A stretch of 64,000 nt of DNA from contig CAWHAL010000003.1 of assembly GCA_963827315.1 (NCBI GenBank), forward strand, positions 1 to 64,000, read 5' to 3'. This DNA is from CAVXEF01 sp963827315. Its GTDB lineage: Bacteria > Planctomycetota > Phycisphaerae > Sedimentisphaerales > Anaerobacaceae. Shown here in pieces: positions 24,106 to 32,599 of the stretch. The notes under the pieces were generated by a model, which saw only the letters and a list, made by a program, of their open reading frames with translations, did not search any database and was not told the origin of the DNA. Numbering within the stretch: the first letter of the stretch is position 1; the number at the start of each line of letters is the position of its first letter. The position numbers were made by a program, and so were the translations under genes.

Positions 24106-25239
24106 GTGATGGTGAAGTTATCATTGCGTGGGGTGGTTTTGTTGGGGGTGCTTTTTGTTTTCGGACATGGGGCGAGCCCTTCGACTACGCTCAGGGCGGG
24201 CGGTGCTGCTGAAGAAAGTGATTTGCTGTCGCCTGTGTCCGGGGAACTTCTGAAGGCGGCTAATCTGGAGTTGGTCTGGTCTAATAGGGTGCCGATGAGG
24301 AAAGGTGAGACCCTAAAGCAGCTATTTATCGCAGGCGACCGCATCTACAGCCTATCGAGCGGCAACTATATCGCAGCCTTGAACAGACAAAAAGGGACGA
24401 TTGTTTTCAGCAGGGAGCTGTCGCCGGCTGGTCTTCCGGTGGTCGGGTGGGGACTCTATAATGATACACTTTTTTCCATAGTCGGCGATGAATTGGTTGA
24501 GATTGAGCCACAGACTGGTAAGGAACTTAGCGTGATGCGTCTTGAATCTGGTGCGGCGTGTGCGGCGGCCCGGAACCGCGGATACTTTTATATAGGCGGA
24601 ACGGACAAGCGAATCCATGCGCTGCGTGCGAGTGACAAGGTCAGGCTCTTCAGGGTCAGTGCGGAGAATGACTCGGGGATAGTATCGATTATTGCTGATG
24701 AGCATTTTGTTGTTTTCGCGACCGATAGGGGCAATGTGGTGAGTTTTACGGCTGATGGGCCCAAGCAGTTGTGGCAGTTTTATGCGGCGGAGGCGATAGT
24801 CGGGCCTATCGCAAGAGACGCAAATTCACTATTTGTCGCCAGTAAGGATACGAACATTTACCGACTCGACATCGGGAAGGGCAAACTCATCTGGAAGTAT
24901 CAGACGGCGGCGGTGCTCGACAGAGGGCCTGTAGTCAGCGGTTCGGTGGTTTATCAGTATGTGCGGGAGAAAGGTTTGGCGGCGATAGATAAAGAAAACG
25001 GCAAGGCTCTGTGGCAACTGGCGGGGGGTGCCAGCCTGCTGACTGAGGCAGACGGAAAGGCTTACGTGATTACAGATAAAAGGACACTTGTGGTGATGGA
25101 TAATAAAAAAGGCATACAGCTTTATTCAGTTAACTTCGCAGGAGTCTCGAGATATATAACGAATATACAGGATTCGAAGATGTATGTCGCGGATGAAGAT
25201 GGTCGGGTTGCCTGTATAAAGCCAATCAAAGACAGATGA
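24106..25239 (+). CDS. exported PQQ-type beta-propeller protein
   Basis: A 377-residue protein with a signal peptide (MVKLSLRGVVLLGVLFVFGHG) and repeated beta-propeller blades: FIAGDRIYSLSSGNYIAALNR, YIGGTDKRIHALRASD, FATDRGNVVSF, FVASKDTNIYRLDIGKGK and YVREKGLAAIDKENGKALW. The blades resemble PQQ/BamB-like repeats. No catalytic quinone ligands were recognised, so a periplasmic scaffold or binding role is likely. A REP-like element at 24176-24197 encodes PSTTLRAG at the signal-peptide junction. Strong GGAGG ribosome site region before the start. Confidence 0.8.
   Translation: MMVKLSLRGVVLLGVLFVFGHGASPSTTLRAGGAAEESDLLSPVSGELLKAANLELVWSNRVPMRKGETLKQLFIAGDRIYSLSSGNYIAALNRQKGTIVFSRELSPAGLPVVGWGLYNDTLFSIVGDELVEIEPQTGKELSVMRLESGAACAAARNRGYFYIGGTDKRIHALRASDKVRLFRVSAENDSGIVSIIADEHFVVFATDRGNVVSFTADGPKQLWQFYAAEAIVGPIARDANSLFVASKDTNIYRLDIGKGKLIWKYQTAAVLDRGPVVSGSVVYQYVREKGLAAIDKENGKALWQLAGGASLLTEADGKAYVITDKRTLVVMDNKKGIQLYSVNFAGVSRYITNIQDSKMYVADEDGRVACIKPIKDR
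24176..24197 (+). repeat. REP-like palindromic element at a signal-peptide junction
   Basis: GCCCTTCGACTACGCTCAGG and two further bases, with GCCCT and AGGGC arms, inserted in frame at codons about 24-31 of the propeller gene. Same family as 20632-20657 and 38585-38610. Confidence 0.75.
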
Positions 25240-25312
25240 CGGAGGTAGTAAGATGTCAGGAACGACTATAATTGAAACTGGAGATTTTTTGTCAAGGGAA
25301 AGGAGTTCTCGG

Positions 25313-26923
25313 ATGGATATGAAAGTCAGGACAGCGATTGTGAGTGTTTCCGACAAGAGCGGTGTTGTTGAATTTGCCAAAGCGCTTGGCGAGATGGGAG
25401 TTAAAATAATCAGCACCGGCGGGACGGCAAAGAAGCTGAGCGAAGAGGGCATCAGCGTGGTCGGTATCGAATCGGTTACGGGCTTTCCTGAAATGATGGA
25501 TGGACGTGTAAAGACACTTCATCCGCGGATTCACGGCGGACTATTGGGGCTGCGGGACAAGGCTGAACATAAGGCGGCGATGAAAAAGCATAATATCGAG
25601 CCGATAGATTTGGTCTGCGTGAATCTATATCCATTTGAGCAGACGATTGCTAAGGCCGGCTGCGCGCTGGAAGAGGCGATAGAGAATATTGATATTGGCG
25701 GGCCGAGCATGATTCGCTCGGCTGCGAAGAACCATAAATTTGTAACCGTGGTGACAAGCCCGGACCAGTACGACAGGGTCATCGAAGAGATGCGCAGCAA
25801 CGACGGGGCTGTCAGTGAGGAGCTTCGGGGTGATTTGGCACGAATAGCGTTTGGTCTGACGGCATCATACGATTCGGCTATATCGAAATATCTTAACGGC
25901 AAGGCGAAGGTTGAGTATCCGGAACGGGCATCGATTGCGGCGAGAAAAGCGATGTCGCTTCGTTACGGTGAGAACCCGCATCAGAGCGCAGCGTTCTATA
26001 AGCTGGCTGCGAGCGGAGAGATGTCAGTCGGCAGCGCGACCCTGCTGGAGGGCGGCACAGAGATAAGCTTTAATAATCTTATGGATGCGAACGCTGCGTT
26101 TGAATTGGTGAAGGAATTCGCTGAGCCTGCGGCGGTCGTTGTCAAGCACCTTAATCCGTGCGGCTGTGCGGTCGATGAGGATATCTGCGAGGCGTACCGA
26201 AAGGCGTACGAGGGCGACGTGGTCAGTGCGTTCGGCGGGATTGTTGCGCTGAACAGAAAAGTGGATGCCGGGCTGGCGAAAACGATTATGGAATCATACA
26301 GCAGATTCGGCAGGGCGAAAGGGGCCGGCGGATTCTTTGCTGAGGTGATAGTAGCACCGGAATTTGAGCCGGAGGCGGTCGAAATAATCAGAACACTGAA
26401 AGACTGGGGCAGCAGAGTCAGACTAATGGAAACCGGGCCAATCGACAGAGCCAAGATTGATGAGGCGGAGTTTGATGTTCGCTGCGTTGTGGGCGGATTA
26501 CTTCTGCAAAAGCGAGATTTAATTGGGTGGGAGCCGAAGGTGTTGACATATCCGACGAAGGCCAAGCCGACAAAAAAACAGCTTGAGGATTTGAGAGTTG
26601 CGTGGATTACCGCAAAGCATAGCAAGAGCAATACCATCGTGCTGGTTAAGGACAGGAAAGTATTAGGCGTTGGTGCAGGGCAGATGAATCGCGTGGAATC
26701 GGGGTTGATAGCGTTTAAGCACGCCGGCGACGAGACGAAGGGCTGCGCAATGGCTTCGGATGCGTTCTTTCCGTTCCCTGATAACGTTGAAAACGCAGCG
26801 AAGGTTGGTATAGGGGCGATAGTTCAGCCGGGCGGCTCGAAAAAAGATGACGAGGTAATTGCCGCAGCGGACGAACACGGCATCACGATGGTGTTTACCG
26901 GCAAGAGACACTTCAAACATTGA
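25313..26923 (+). CDS. purH: bifunctional AICAR transformylase / IMP cyclohydrolase
   Basis: About 536 residues, the usual size. The N-terminal cyclohydrolase starts VRTAIVSVSDKSGVVEFAKAL, with the TGGTAKKL and DGRVKTLHPRIHGGLL motifs; the transformylase domain carries LRYGENPHQSAAFY, KHLNPCGCAV and the final TGKRHFKH. It performs the last two steps of IMP synthesis, feeding guaB. I chose the ATG at 25313 with an AAGGAG site because PurH proteins begin here. An in-frame ATG at 25253 with its own GGAGG would add 20 residues. Confidence 0.95.
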   Translation: MDMKVRTAIVSVSDKSGVVEFAKALGEMGVKIISTGGTAKKLSEEGISVVGIESVTGFPEMMDGRVKTLHPRIHGGLLGLRDKAEHKAAMKKHNIEPIDLVCVNLYPFEQTIAKAGCALEEAIENIDIGGPSMIRSAAKNHKFVTVVTSPDQYDRVIEEMRSNDGAVSEELRGDLARIAFGLTASYDSAISKYLNGKAKVEYPERASIAARKAMSLRYGENPHQSAAFYKLAASGEMSVGSATLLEGGTEISFNNLMDANAAFELVKEFAEPAAVVVKHLNPCGCAVDEDICEAYRKAYEGDVVSAFGGIVALNRKVDAGLAKTIMESYSRFGRAKGAGGFFAEVIVAPEFEPEAVEIIRTLKDWGSRVRLMETGPIDRAKIDEAEFDVRCVVGGLLLQKRDLIGWEPKVLTYPTKAKPTKKQLEDLRVAWITAKHSKSNTIVLVKDRKVLGVGAGQMNRVESGLIAFKHAGDETKGCAMASDAFFPFPDNVENAAKVGIGAIVQPGGSKKDDEVIAAADEHGITMVFTGKRHFKH

Positions 26924-26964
26924 TTTGGTATCGTGGGTTTTAGAGTGAAGTAAATACAGATAAC

Positions 26965-26992
26965 AAAAAGCCCCACACCGGTGGGGCTTTTT
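26965..26992. terminator. bidirectional terminator between purH and metK
   Basis: AAAAAGCCCCAC and GTGGGGCTTTTT form a near-perfect stem around ACCG, with T-runs in both directions, between convergent genes. Confidence 0.92.
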
Positions 26993-27015
26993 AATTTAAT
27001 GGGATTTTCGGTGGT

Positions 27016-28233
27016 CTATTTGCGTTTTGGTTTTAGGCCGGCGGCTTTGCGGAGTTTTTTTACCATATCGGTTTTTTCCCAGGTGAAGTTCGGGAGGTTT
27101 CGGCCGAAATGGCCGCCGTAAGATGTCTGGGCGAAAATGGGTCGAGCAAGCTTCAAATAGCGAATCATTTCTCTTGGGGTCAGCGGGAAAAGCTTTCTTA
27201 TGATTTGACTTATCTTTTCCTCGCTTATTTTTGCAGTTCCATCGGTGCTCACGAGCACCGAGATGGGCTGGGCTACGCCGATGACATAAGATAACTGCAG
27301 TTCGCAGATGTCGGCCAAGCCTGCTGCGACGATATTTTTGGCGATGTAGCGAGCCATATAACTTGCGGTTCTGTCGACTTTAGTGGGGTCTTTTCCACTG
27401 AAGCAACCACCGCCGTGTCGGCCTCTGCCGCCATAGGTGTCGACGATGATTTTTCTGCCAGTGACGCCGCAATCACCTTTTGGGCCGCCTATTACGAATC
27501 GGCCGGTTTCGTTGATGTGGAATACGATGTTTTTGTCAACAAGACGCTTCGGCAGAACGGGCAGAACGACCTTTTCAATAATTTGTTTTCGCAGTTGTTT
27601 GTAGGCGATGGTTGGTGCATGCTGAGCGGCTACGACAACGGTGTGAACGCGTTTCGGTTTATTATTTTCATATTCAACTGTTACCTGGCTTTTGCCATCA
27701 GGTCGCAGCCAGGGGAGTTTTTTGGTCTGTCGCATTTGTTCCAGTCGGGTGGTTACAGCGTGTGCGAGCTGGATGGGCATAGGCATAAGCTGGGGGGTTT
27801 CGCGGCAGGCGTAGCCGAACATCAAGCCCTGGTCACCTGCGCCCTGTTCTTTGTGCAAGCCTGCGCCCGCTGTTACACCCTGAGAGATGTCAGGGCTTTG
27901 TTTTCCAAGCGATACCATAACGGCACAGCTATCACAGTCGAATCCGAGATAAGGGTCATCGTAGCCGATTTTTTTTATTGTTTCGCGCACTACGGTGGGT
28001 ATATCCACGATTGCTCCTGAGGTAATCTCTCCTGCGACGATGACGAGATTGTCTTTGACCATCGTTTCGCAAGCCACTCTGCTTTGGGGGTCCTGCGCGA
28101 GCATCGCGTCAAGAATCGCATCGGATATGTGGTCTGCTACTTTGTCAGGATGGCCCATTGTTACAGACTCGCTGGTAAAAAGGTATTTGCTGGCGTCATA
28201 ACGAGGGTTGGTATGGACAGGTTTTTTAGCCAT
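27016..28233 (-). CDS. metK: S-adenosylmethionine synthetase
   Basis: About 405 residues from the ATG at 28233; a TTG ten codons upstream is less likely. Signature motifs are TSESVTMGHPDKVADHISDA, GAGDQGLMFGYA (about 120) and GGGCFSGKDPTKVDRTASY (about 275). Makes SAM from methionine and ATP in the cytoplasm. A good promoter lies at 28293-28320. No SAM riboswitch was seen in the short leader. Confidence 0.96.
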   Translation of the reverse strand: MAKKPVHTNPRYDASKYLFTSESVTMGHPDKVADHISDAILDAMLAQDPQSRVACETMVKDNLVIVAGEITSGAIVDIPTVVRETIKKIGYDDPYLGFDCDSCAVMVSLGKQSPDISQGVTAGAGLHKEQGAGDQGLMFGYACRETPQLMPMPIQLAHAVTTRLEQMRQTKKLPWLRPDGKSQVTVEYENNKPKRVHTVVVAAQHAPTIAYKQLRKQIIEKVVLPVLPKRLVDKNIVFHINETGRFVIGGPKGDCGVTGRKIIVDTYGGRGRHGGGCFSGKDPTKVDRTASYMARYIAKNIVAAGLADICELQLSYVIGVAQPISVLVSTDGTAKISEEKISQIIRKLFPLTPREMIRYLKLARPIFAQTSYGGHFGRNLPNFTWEKTDMVKKLRKAAGLKPKRK

Positions 28234-28292
28234 TTTGTTTTTTCCCTTTTTGTAACTGCTCAATTTTTTTCGTGGGAAATTGTAAAAAAAGT

Positions 28293-28320
28293 ATCATAAG
28301 GATTGTCTGCAAAAAGTCAA
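28293..28320 (-). promoter_or_regulatory. sigma-70-type promoter for metK
   Basis: TTGACT (28315-28320) and TATGAT (28293-28298) on the minus strand with a 16-base spacer, about 60 bases upstream of the gene. Confidence 0.7.
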
Positions 28321-28402
28321 ACTAAAAGTAACGATTCCCAGGTGAATGATTTGCATGCCGACGGCTGAGTGCTACTGTTACGCCACAGGCGTACGAGTTG
28401 GG

Positions 28403-29326
28403 TTATTCGTTCAGGGTCCAGTCGTAAGCGCTGTAGCTGGCGGAGTAGTTTTCCACTTCGAGAAAAGAGGCGTCCTGCGCAGCGATGTAGTTGGTAATGA
28501 AGTTGAGGACGGCGCGGGTTTGCGGGTCTTTGTCCTTGAATTTTTTGTCGGTGGTGTATTTGCCGGCAAACTCACCGCCAAACCAGCTTGGCTGAAGCAA
28601 TGCAGAAAGATAAACGACGCCGGCGTTTCTATCTATGCGGAATCCACGGGGATTTGCCAGGAATTTTTTGGCCTGGTCATCAAGCTGGCTGAGCAGTTTG
28701 TGTCCGTAATAAGGCTCTCTGCGCAAAGGCGGACCTGATAGGCTGGCTCGCGAAAGAGCAAAGAGCACTCTCGGCTCGTCAAACTCTTTCTGGAAGAGAC
28801 GTTTTTCAATATCACTGAGGGTAAATTCCTCGTCCATTATGAGGAATTTGCAGTTGTTCCATATGCCACCGATGTCGCCTTCAATATGTCTGATGCTCTT
28901 TGGACCCCATAAGACGCTAAAGATTCGAGAGGGTTTTATGGGGTAGTTTTTGACAATTATGTTCAACATCTGCATATTGTAAGCGTTTATCCAGAAGGCG
29001 ATTTTGTCCTCTTTTTTCCAGGAGTTGTATTCGGCGAGGGTGAGCTTGTCGAACTTCTCCAGCACAGCGTTTAACTCGTGTTTTTTCCGCTTGAGCAGGT
29101 CATAGTTGACATTTCCGTTGTCATCGACGTAGTTATTCAGGATGTCCGCACAGATATCGTGGAATGAGCCTTTTTGGGGTGTCTGCACAATTGGCGGCGT
29201 ATTAGGTCCGACGGTGTTGGGTTCAGTCTTTAATGGTTCGATAGGCCTGACTGCCGGTTGCTGGCAGCCGATGGTGAAAATAAGTACGCTTAGTGAGGTT
29301 ATGAAAAAGACAGGCCGGTTTGTCAT
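28403..29326 (-). CDS. DUF547 lipoprotein
   Basis: About 307 residues from the ATG at 29326, chosen because it begins a clean lipoprotein signal (MTNRPVFFITSLSVLIFTIGC, cysteine near 21). After a proline-rich linker the DUF547 domain follows, with the hallmark KIAFWINAYNMQMLNIIV and WGPKSIRHIEGD. The family is found in many exported proteins, and its biochemical role is not settled. The longer frame up to 29485 adds an unlikely leader. Confidence 0.85.
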   Translation of the reverse strand: MTNRPVFFITSLSVLIFTIGCQQPAVRPIEPLKTEPNTVGPNTPPIVQTPQKGSFHDICADILNNYVDDNGNVNYDLLKRKKHELNAVLEKFDKLTLAEYNSWKKEDKIAFWINAYNMQMLNIIVKNYPIKPSRIFSVLWGPKSIRHIEGDIGGIWNNCKFLIMDEEFTLSDIEKRLFQKEFDEPRVLFALSRASLSGPPLRREPYYGHKLLSQLDDQAKKFLANPRGFRIDRNAGVVYLSALLQPSWFGGEFAGKYTTDKKFKDKDPQTRAVLNFITNYIAAQDASFLEVENYSASYSAYDWTLNE

Positions 29327-29581
29327 TTTTTTACCTTTCGATAATTTTAATTTTTTAGCTGCAGGAGCCGGCAGAACCGGCATTAGCATAATGGATACGG
29401 CAATAATTGCAACAATTTGTTGTTTGTTTTTTATTGCAGGTATTTTACGGCGGTGGTGGTAAATAATCCGCGAGGGACTGGACAAATGTGAAATGGCTTG
29501 ACAAGAGCTGATTTTAGGGTTAATCTAGCCAAGTGTGGAAGACTCTGTCCGGCTGGAGAGTGATTGTTTTTAAGAGCGTCT

Positions 29582-30709
29582 ATGACAATGAGAGATAAGT
29601 GGGCGATAGGCGTTGCTTTAGCGGCGTGTTTGGTTTTGGCAATAAATCTACCTTTGCGAGGGATTGATACGAGGGAGATAGAGGGGGTCCGCAATAAGTC
29701 GGTACTGGAAGAGGAAGACAGGCAGATTATCGACAAATTTGTTGCCGGGGCGGTCAATGAGCTGGTCAAGATGAGGGATTTTACGTCGGTTTCCAAACTC
29801 CGCAGGGATATTTTGGCCAGTCGCAGCAGCCAGGTTCAGTATGCAGAACAGTTTTCTGTTTCAGCCTATAAACATATCTCGGAGGGGCTTAAAACGGCTG
29901 ATGGATTGATACCGGAAGAGAGCAGATTCAGGGTGGTCTTAAATCTTTTGATTCTTGTGGACGGGCTGGAAGATTTACGGCTGGTGGATTTGGCTATAGA
30001 GCGGCTGAGTGATAAGAGCACAGCAGTTCGCTACTGGGCAGTTCATGCTCTGACTAATTCCGGTATCAAAGAACGGTTGAATTCCACAGGAGAGTCTAAT
30101 TCGCAAACGGCCAGGAAAATCATAGAGGAACTACGAAAGGTTGTTGAAAAGTCCGAGCCGGAAGCTATGGAACTGATGGCAAGGTTTGCTGCGGAGACAA
30201 GTGTTGCAGAAGGAGAGGACTTATTGCTGGAGGTAGCGGATGCGCGAATCAAAGGGTACGCTGAGTGGACGGCGAAACATCCGCTACTGGATGAGACCTT
30301 ACTGGAGCTTCTGTGCAAAAGAATGATTTCAGGCGAAGCGGGGCCCAAGTTGGGGAGGCGGTTTGGACAATTGTATTCCTATGTGATGCAACAGTATATC
30401 AAAGGTACCAGCGGGGAGAGTTTTCTGAGCACCGAACAAAAACAGCAGCTGGAATCGGTGTTGATTGGGACAGAACAGTCATGTATCCAGCAATTATTAG
30501 ATACGCCACAATCGACGATAAGAAAAGCTGTTGGCGATGGTGATTATGGAGCGCTTTGGGATGAGCACAACAGATTGTTAGGCGAAGAAGGTCGGGCTGG
30601 GGTGTTGGCGTTGAAGTTTAACTTTGACTATGGTCGCAAGCCGGACGGCAGCGGACGTACGGCGCCGCTTATTTTGCCGAGCCGGCCCGGGGCAAAGACG
30701 TCTGAATAA
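29582..30709 (+). CDS. exported or anchored HEAT-like helical-repeat protein
   Basis: About 375 residues. An N-terminal hydrophobic stretch (WAIGVALAACLVLAINLPL) could be a signal peptide or anchor. The rest is helical, with a HEAT-like motif around 130-150 (LVDLAIERLSDKSTAVRYWA). The C-terminus is proline-rich. No specific family recognised. It precedes the peptide-importer operon by about 90 bases and may be its first gene. Confidence 0.65.
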   Translation: MTMRDKWAIGVALAACLVLAINLPLRGIDTREIEGVRNKSVLEEEDRQIIDKFVAGAVNELVKMRDFTSVSKLRRDILASRSSQVQYAEQFSVSAYKHISEGLKTADGLIPEESRFRVVLNLLILVDGLEDLRLVDLAIERLSDKSTAVRYWAVHALTNSGIKERLNSTGESNSQTARKIIEELRKVVEKSEPEAMELMARFAAETSVAEGEDLLLEVADARIKGYAEWTAKHPLLDETLLELLCKRMISGEAGPKLGRRFGQLYSYVMQQYIKGTSGESFLSTEQKQQLESVLIGTEQSCIQQLLDTPQSTIRKAVGDGDYGALWDEHNRLLGEEGRAGVLALKFNFDYGRKPDGSGRTAPLILPSRPGAKTSE

Positions 30710-30730
30710 AACGTATCCTCCTTCGCGTGG

Positions 30731-30744
30731 CCCGCTTCGGCGGG
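30731..30744 (+). other. UUCG-capped hairpin before the importer operon
   Basis: CCCGC and GCGGG flank a TTCG tetraloop, a very stable RNA fold, between the helical-repeat gene and the first binding protein. No T-run follows, so it is more likely an RNA-stabilising or processing element than a terminator. Confidence 0.5.
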
Positions 30745-30797
30745 CGGAAGAAGGTCGGCTGCGAATCGCGGTTCCCAAACATTGGAGGTTTGGCGTT

Positions 30798-32537
30798 ATG
30801 AACGGTCGCGGAGGCGTTGTCAGGTTTTTCCTCTTTTTATTTCTTCTGGTCATTGTTCTGCTGCAAATTTTTTCAATGGTTCAGTCTGACCGATTTTACC
30901 GAGCATTGAATCAGCTTGACGAGATTCTCAAAGGCGGAGGTTCAATGCGAGGTGAAACAAATGAGCCCAACGTGATAGGTGAGGGTGATGAAGAGTATCC
31001 CGGCGATGAGGGCGACTGGCTTGTGTGGGGATTTCGTGTTGAGCCGCGGACGTTAAATCCGATTTCGACGGACCAATACGCAATATGGATAACGATACCG
31101 TATATTTTCGAGCCTCTTCTGGCCTACGACTACGATGAGTCGCGTCTGAAGCCGTTTTTGGCAGAGAGCAGTAATGTTTCCGATGACGGTTTGCAGATAA
31201 CTTTTCGTCTTAGAGAAGACATACATTTTTCCGATGGTGTGCCTGTTACGACGGATGATGTGATTTTTACGTATGAGACTATAGTTAATCCTCAGGTAGA
31301 TGCGGCGAATATTGCGAATTCATACGCTGAAGTTGAAAAGGTAGTTAAGGTTGACGAGCGAGTAGTGAAGTTTTTTATGAAAAAGCCGTATTTTAAGTCT
31401 CTGGAGAATTTGTCCTTTACCTGGTCTATGGGGATTCTGCCGAAACATATCTATGAGTTTATTGACGCATCGGAATTTAATAAGCATCGGTCTAATCCGA
31501 TTGGCAGTGGGCCGTATGTTTTTGAGAAATGGGATGTTGGACGTGAAATTGTTTTGCATCGTAACGAGAAATACTGGGGGCCTGAGCCCAAGCTGAAGAA
31601 AATTGTCTGGAGGTTTATTTCCAATCCAGTTGCGTGTGTTCAGGCACTACGGTCGCACGAAGTGGATATTATGATTCCTGAGCCTGAACAGTTTGCGGGT
31701 CTGGTTAAGGACGAGCAATTCAAGAAGGAATTCTATTGTCTTTCATATTGGACGCCGTGGACCCCTTTTTATTATATTGGCTGGAATCATAATACGAAGT
31801 TTTTCGGAGACAGACGAGTTCGGTTAGCCATGACCCATGCGATAAATCGTGAGCAGATAGTGTCCAGACTTCTTGAGGGTTATGGTCAGACAATTACGGG
31901 GCCTTTTTATATTCATGGTCCTCAAAACGACCCGAACATTGAAGCGTGGCCTTATGATTTGGAAAAGGCACGGAAACTGCTTGATGAAGCGGGCTGGGTT
32001 GATACAGACGGCGACGGGCTGCGTGATAAAGGGGGCGTACCTTTTAGGTTTGAATTTATGTATTCGACCTCTTACGTTTTGTATGAGAGATTGGCGAAGC
32101 TTTTGAAGGATGATTTGCTAAAGATTGGGGTGGAGCTTGTGCCTGGACCGTGCGAGTGGTCCATTTTGATGGGGCGGCTTAACGACCGGGATTATGAAGC
32201 TGTAGTTGCCGGCTGGGGTGGTGATATGCTGGACGATCCTTACCAAATGTTCCATTCTTCACAAATTGCCAATAAGGGGTCTAATTATGTGGGCTTCAAT
32301 AATGCCCATGCGGATGCGCTGATTGAAGAAGCGAGACGAACCATAGAAGATGCAAAGAGAAATAAGCTCTACCATCAACTACACCGGCTTTTGCATGAGG
32401 AGCAACCATACACATTTTTGTTTACACGGCCGACATTTCGTTTTCTGGATAGGCGTTTTGAGAATGTGAAGATTCATAAGTTAGGCCTTAAATACTGGGA
32501 GTGGTACGTGCCGAAGGCTGAGCAACGATACAGGTAA
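30798..32537 (+). CDS. peptide ABC importer binding protein 1, membrane-anchored
   Basis: About 579 residues from the ATG at 30798 with a GGAGG site. Residues about 10-28 (FFLFLFLLVIVLLQIFSM) form a membrane helix with no lipobox, followed by a linker. Then comes a solute-binding family 5 domain: EPRTLNPISTDQ, FRLREDIHFSDGVPVTTDDV, GSGPYVFEKWDVGREIVL and the C-terminal LLHEEQPYTFLF. It should deliver peptides or related solutes to the DppBC-like channel encoded downstream. The first of two tandem paralogs. Confidence 0.88.
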   Translation: MNGRGGVVRFFLFLFLLVIVLLQIFSMVQSDRFYRALNQLDEILKGGGSMRGETNEPNVIGEGDEEYPGDEGDWLVWGFRVEPRTLNPISTDQYAIWITIPYIFEPLLAYDYDESRLKPFLAESSNVSDDGLQITFRLREDIHFSDGVPVTTDDVIFTYETIVNPQVDAANIANSYAEVEKVVKVDERVVKFFMKKPYFKSLENLSFTWSMGILPKHIYEFIDASEFNKHRSNPIGSGPYVFEKWDVGREIVLHRNEKYWGPEPKLKKIVWRFISNPVACVQALRSHEVDIMIPEPEQFAGLVKDEQFKKEFYCLSYWTPWTPFYYIGWNHNTKFFGDRRVRLAMTHAINREQIVSRLLEGYGQTITGPFYIHGPQNDPNIEAWPYDLEKARKLLDEAGWVDTDGDGLRDKGGVPFRFEFMYSTSYVLYERLAKLLKDDLLKIGVELVPGPCEWSILMGRLNDRDYEAVVAGWGGDMLDDPYQMFHSSQIANKGSNYVGFNNAHADALIEEARRTIEDAKRNKLYHQLHRLLHEEQPYTFLFTRPTFRFLDRRFENVKIHKLGLKYWEWYVPKAEQRYR

Positions 32538-32579
32538 GTGGAAGTCAGATGACAGATGGCGGAAGACAGAGGATAGAAT
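32538..32579. repeat. heptamer array directly after a stop codon (ACAGATG type)
   Basis: Six 7-base units (among them TCAGATG, ACAGATG and GCGGAAG) begin at the base after the TAA at 32535-32537 and fill most of the spacer between the two binding-protein genes. Confidence 0.7.
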
Positions 32580-32599
32580 AAAGCATTAGGAGTTGTGTT

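Noticed and set aside
28234..28292. SAM riboswitch before metK
   Set aside because: The leader between the promoter and the start is only about 55 bases and lacks any known SAM-binding core.
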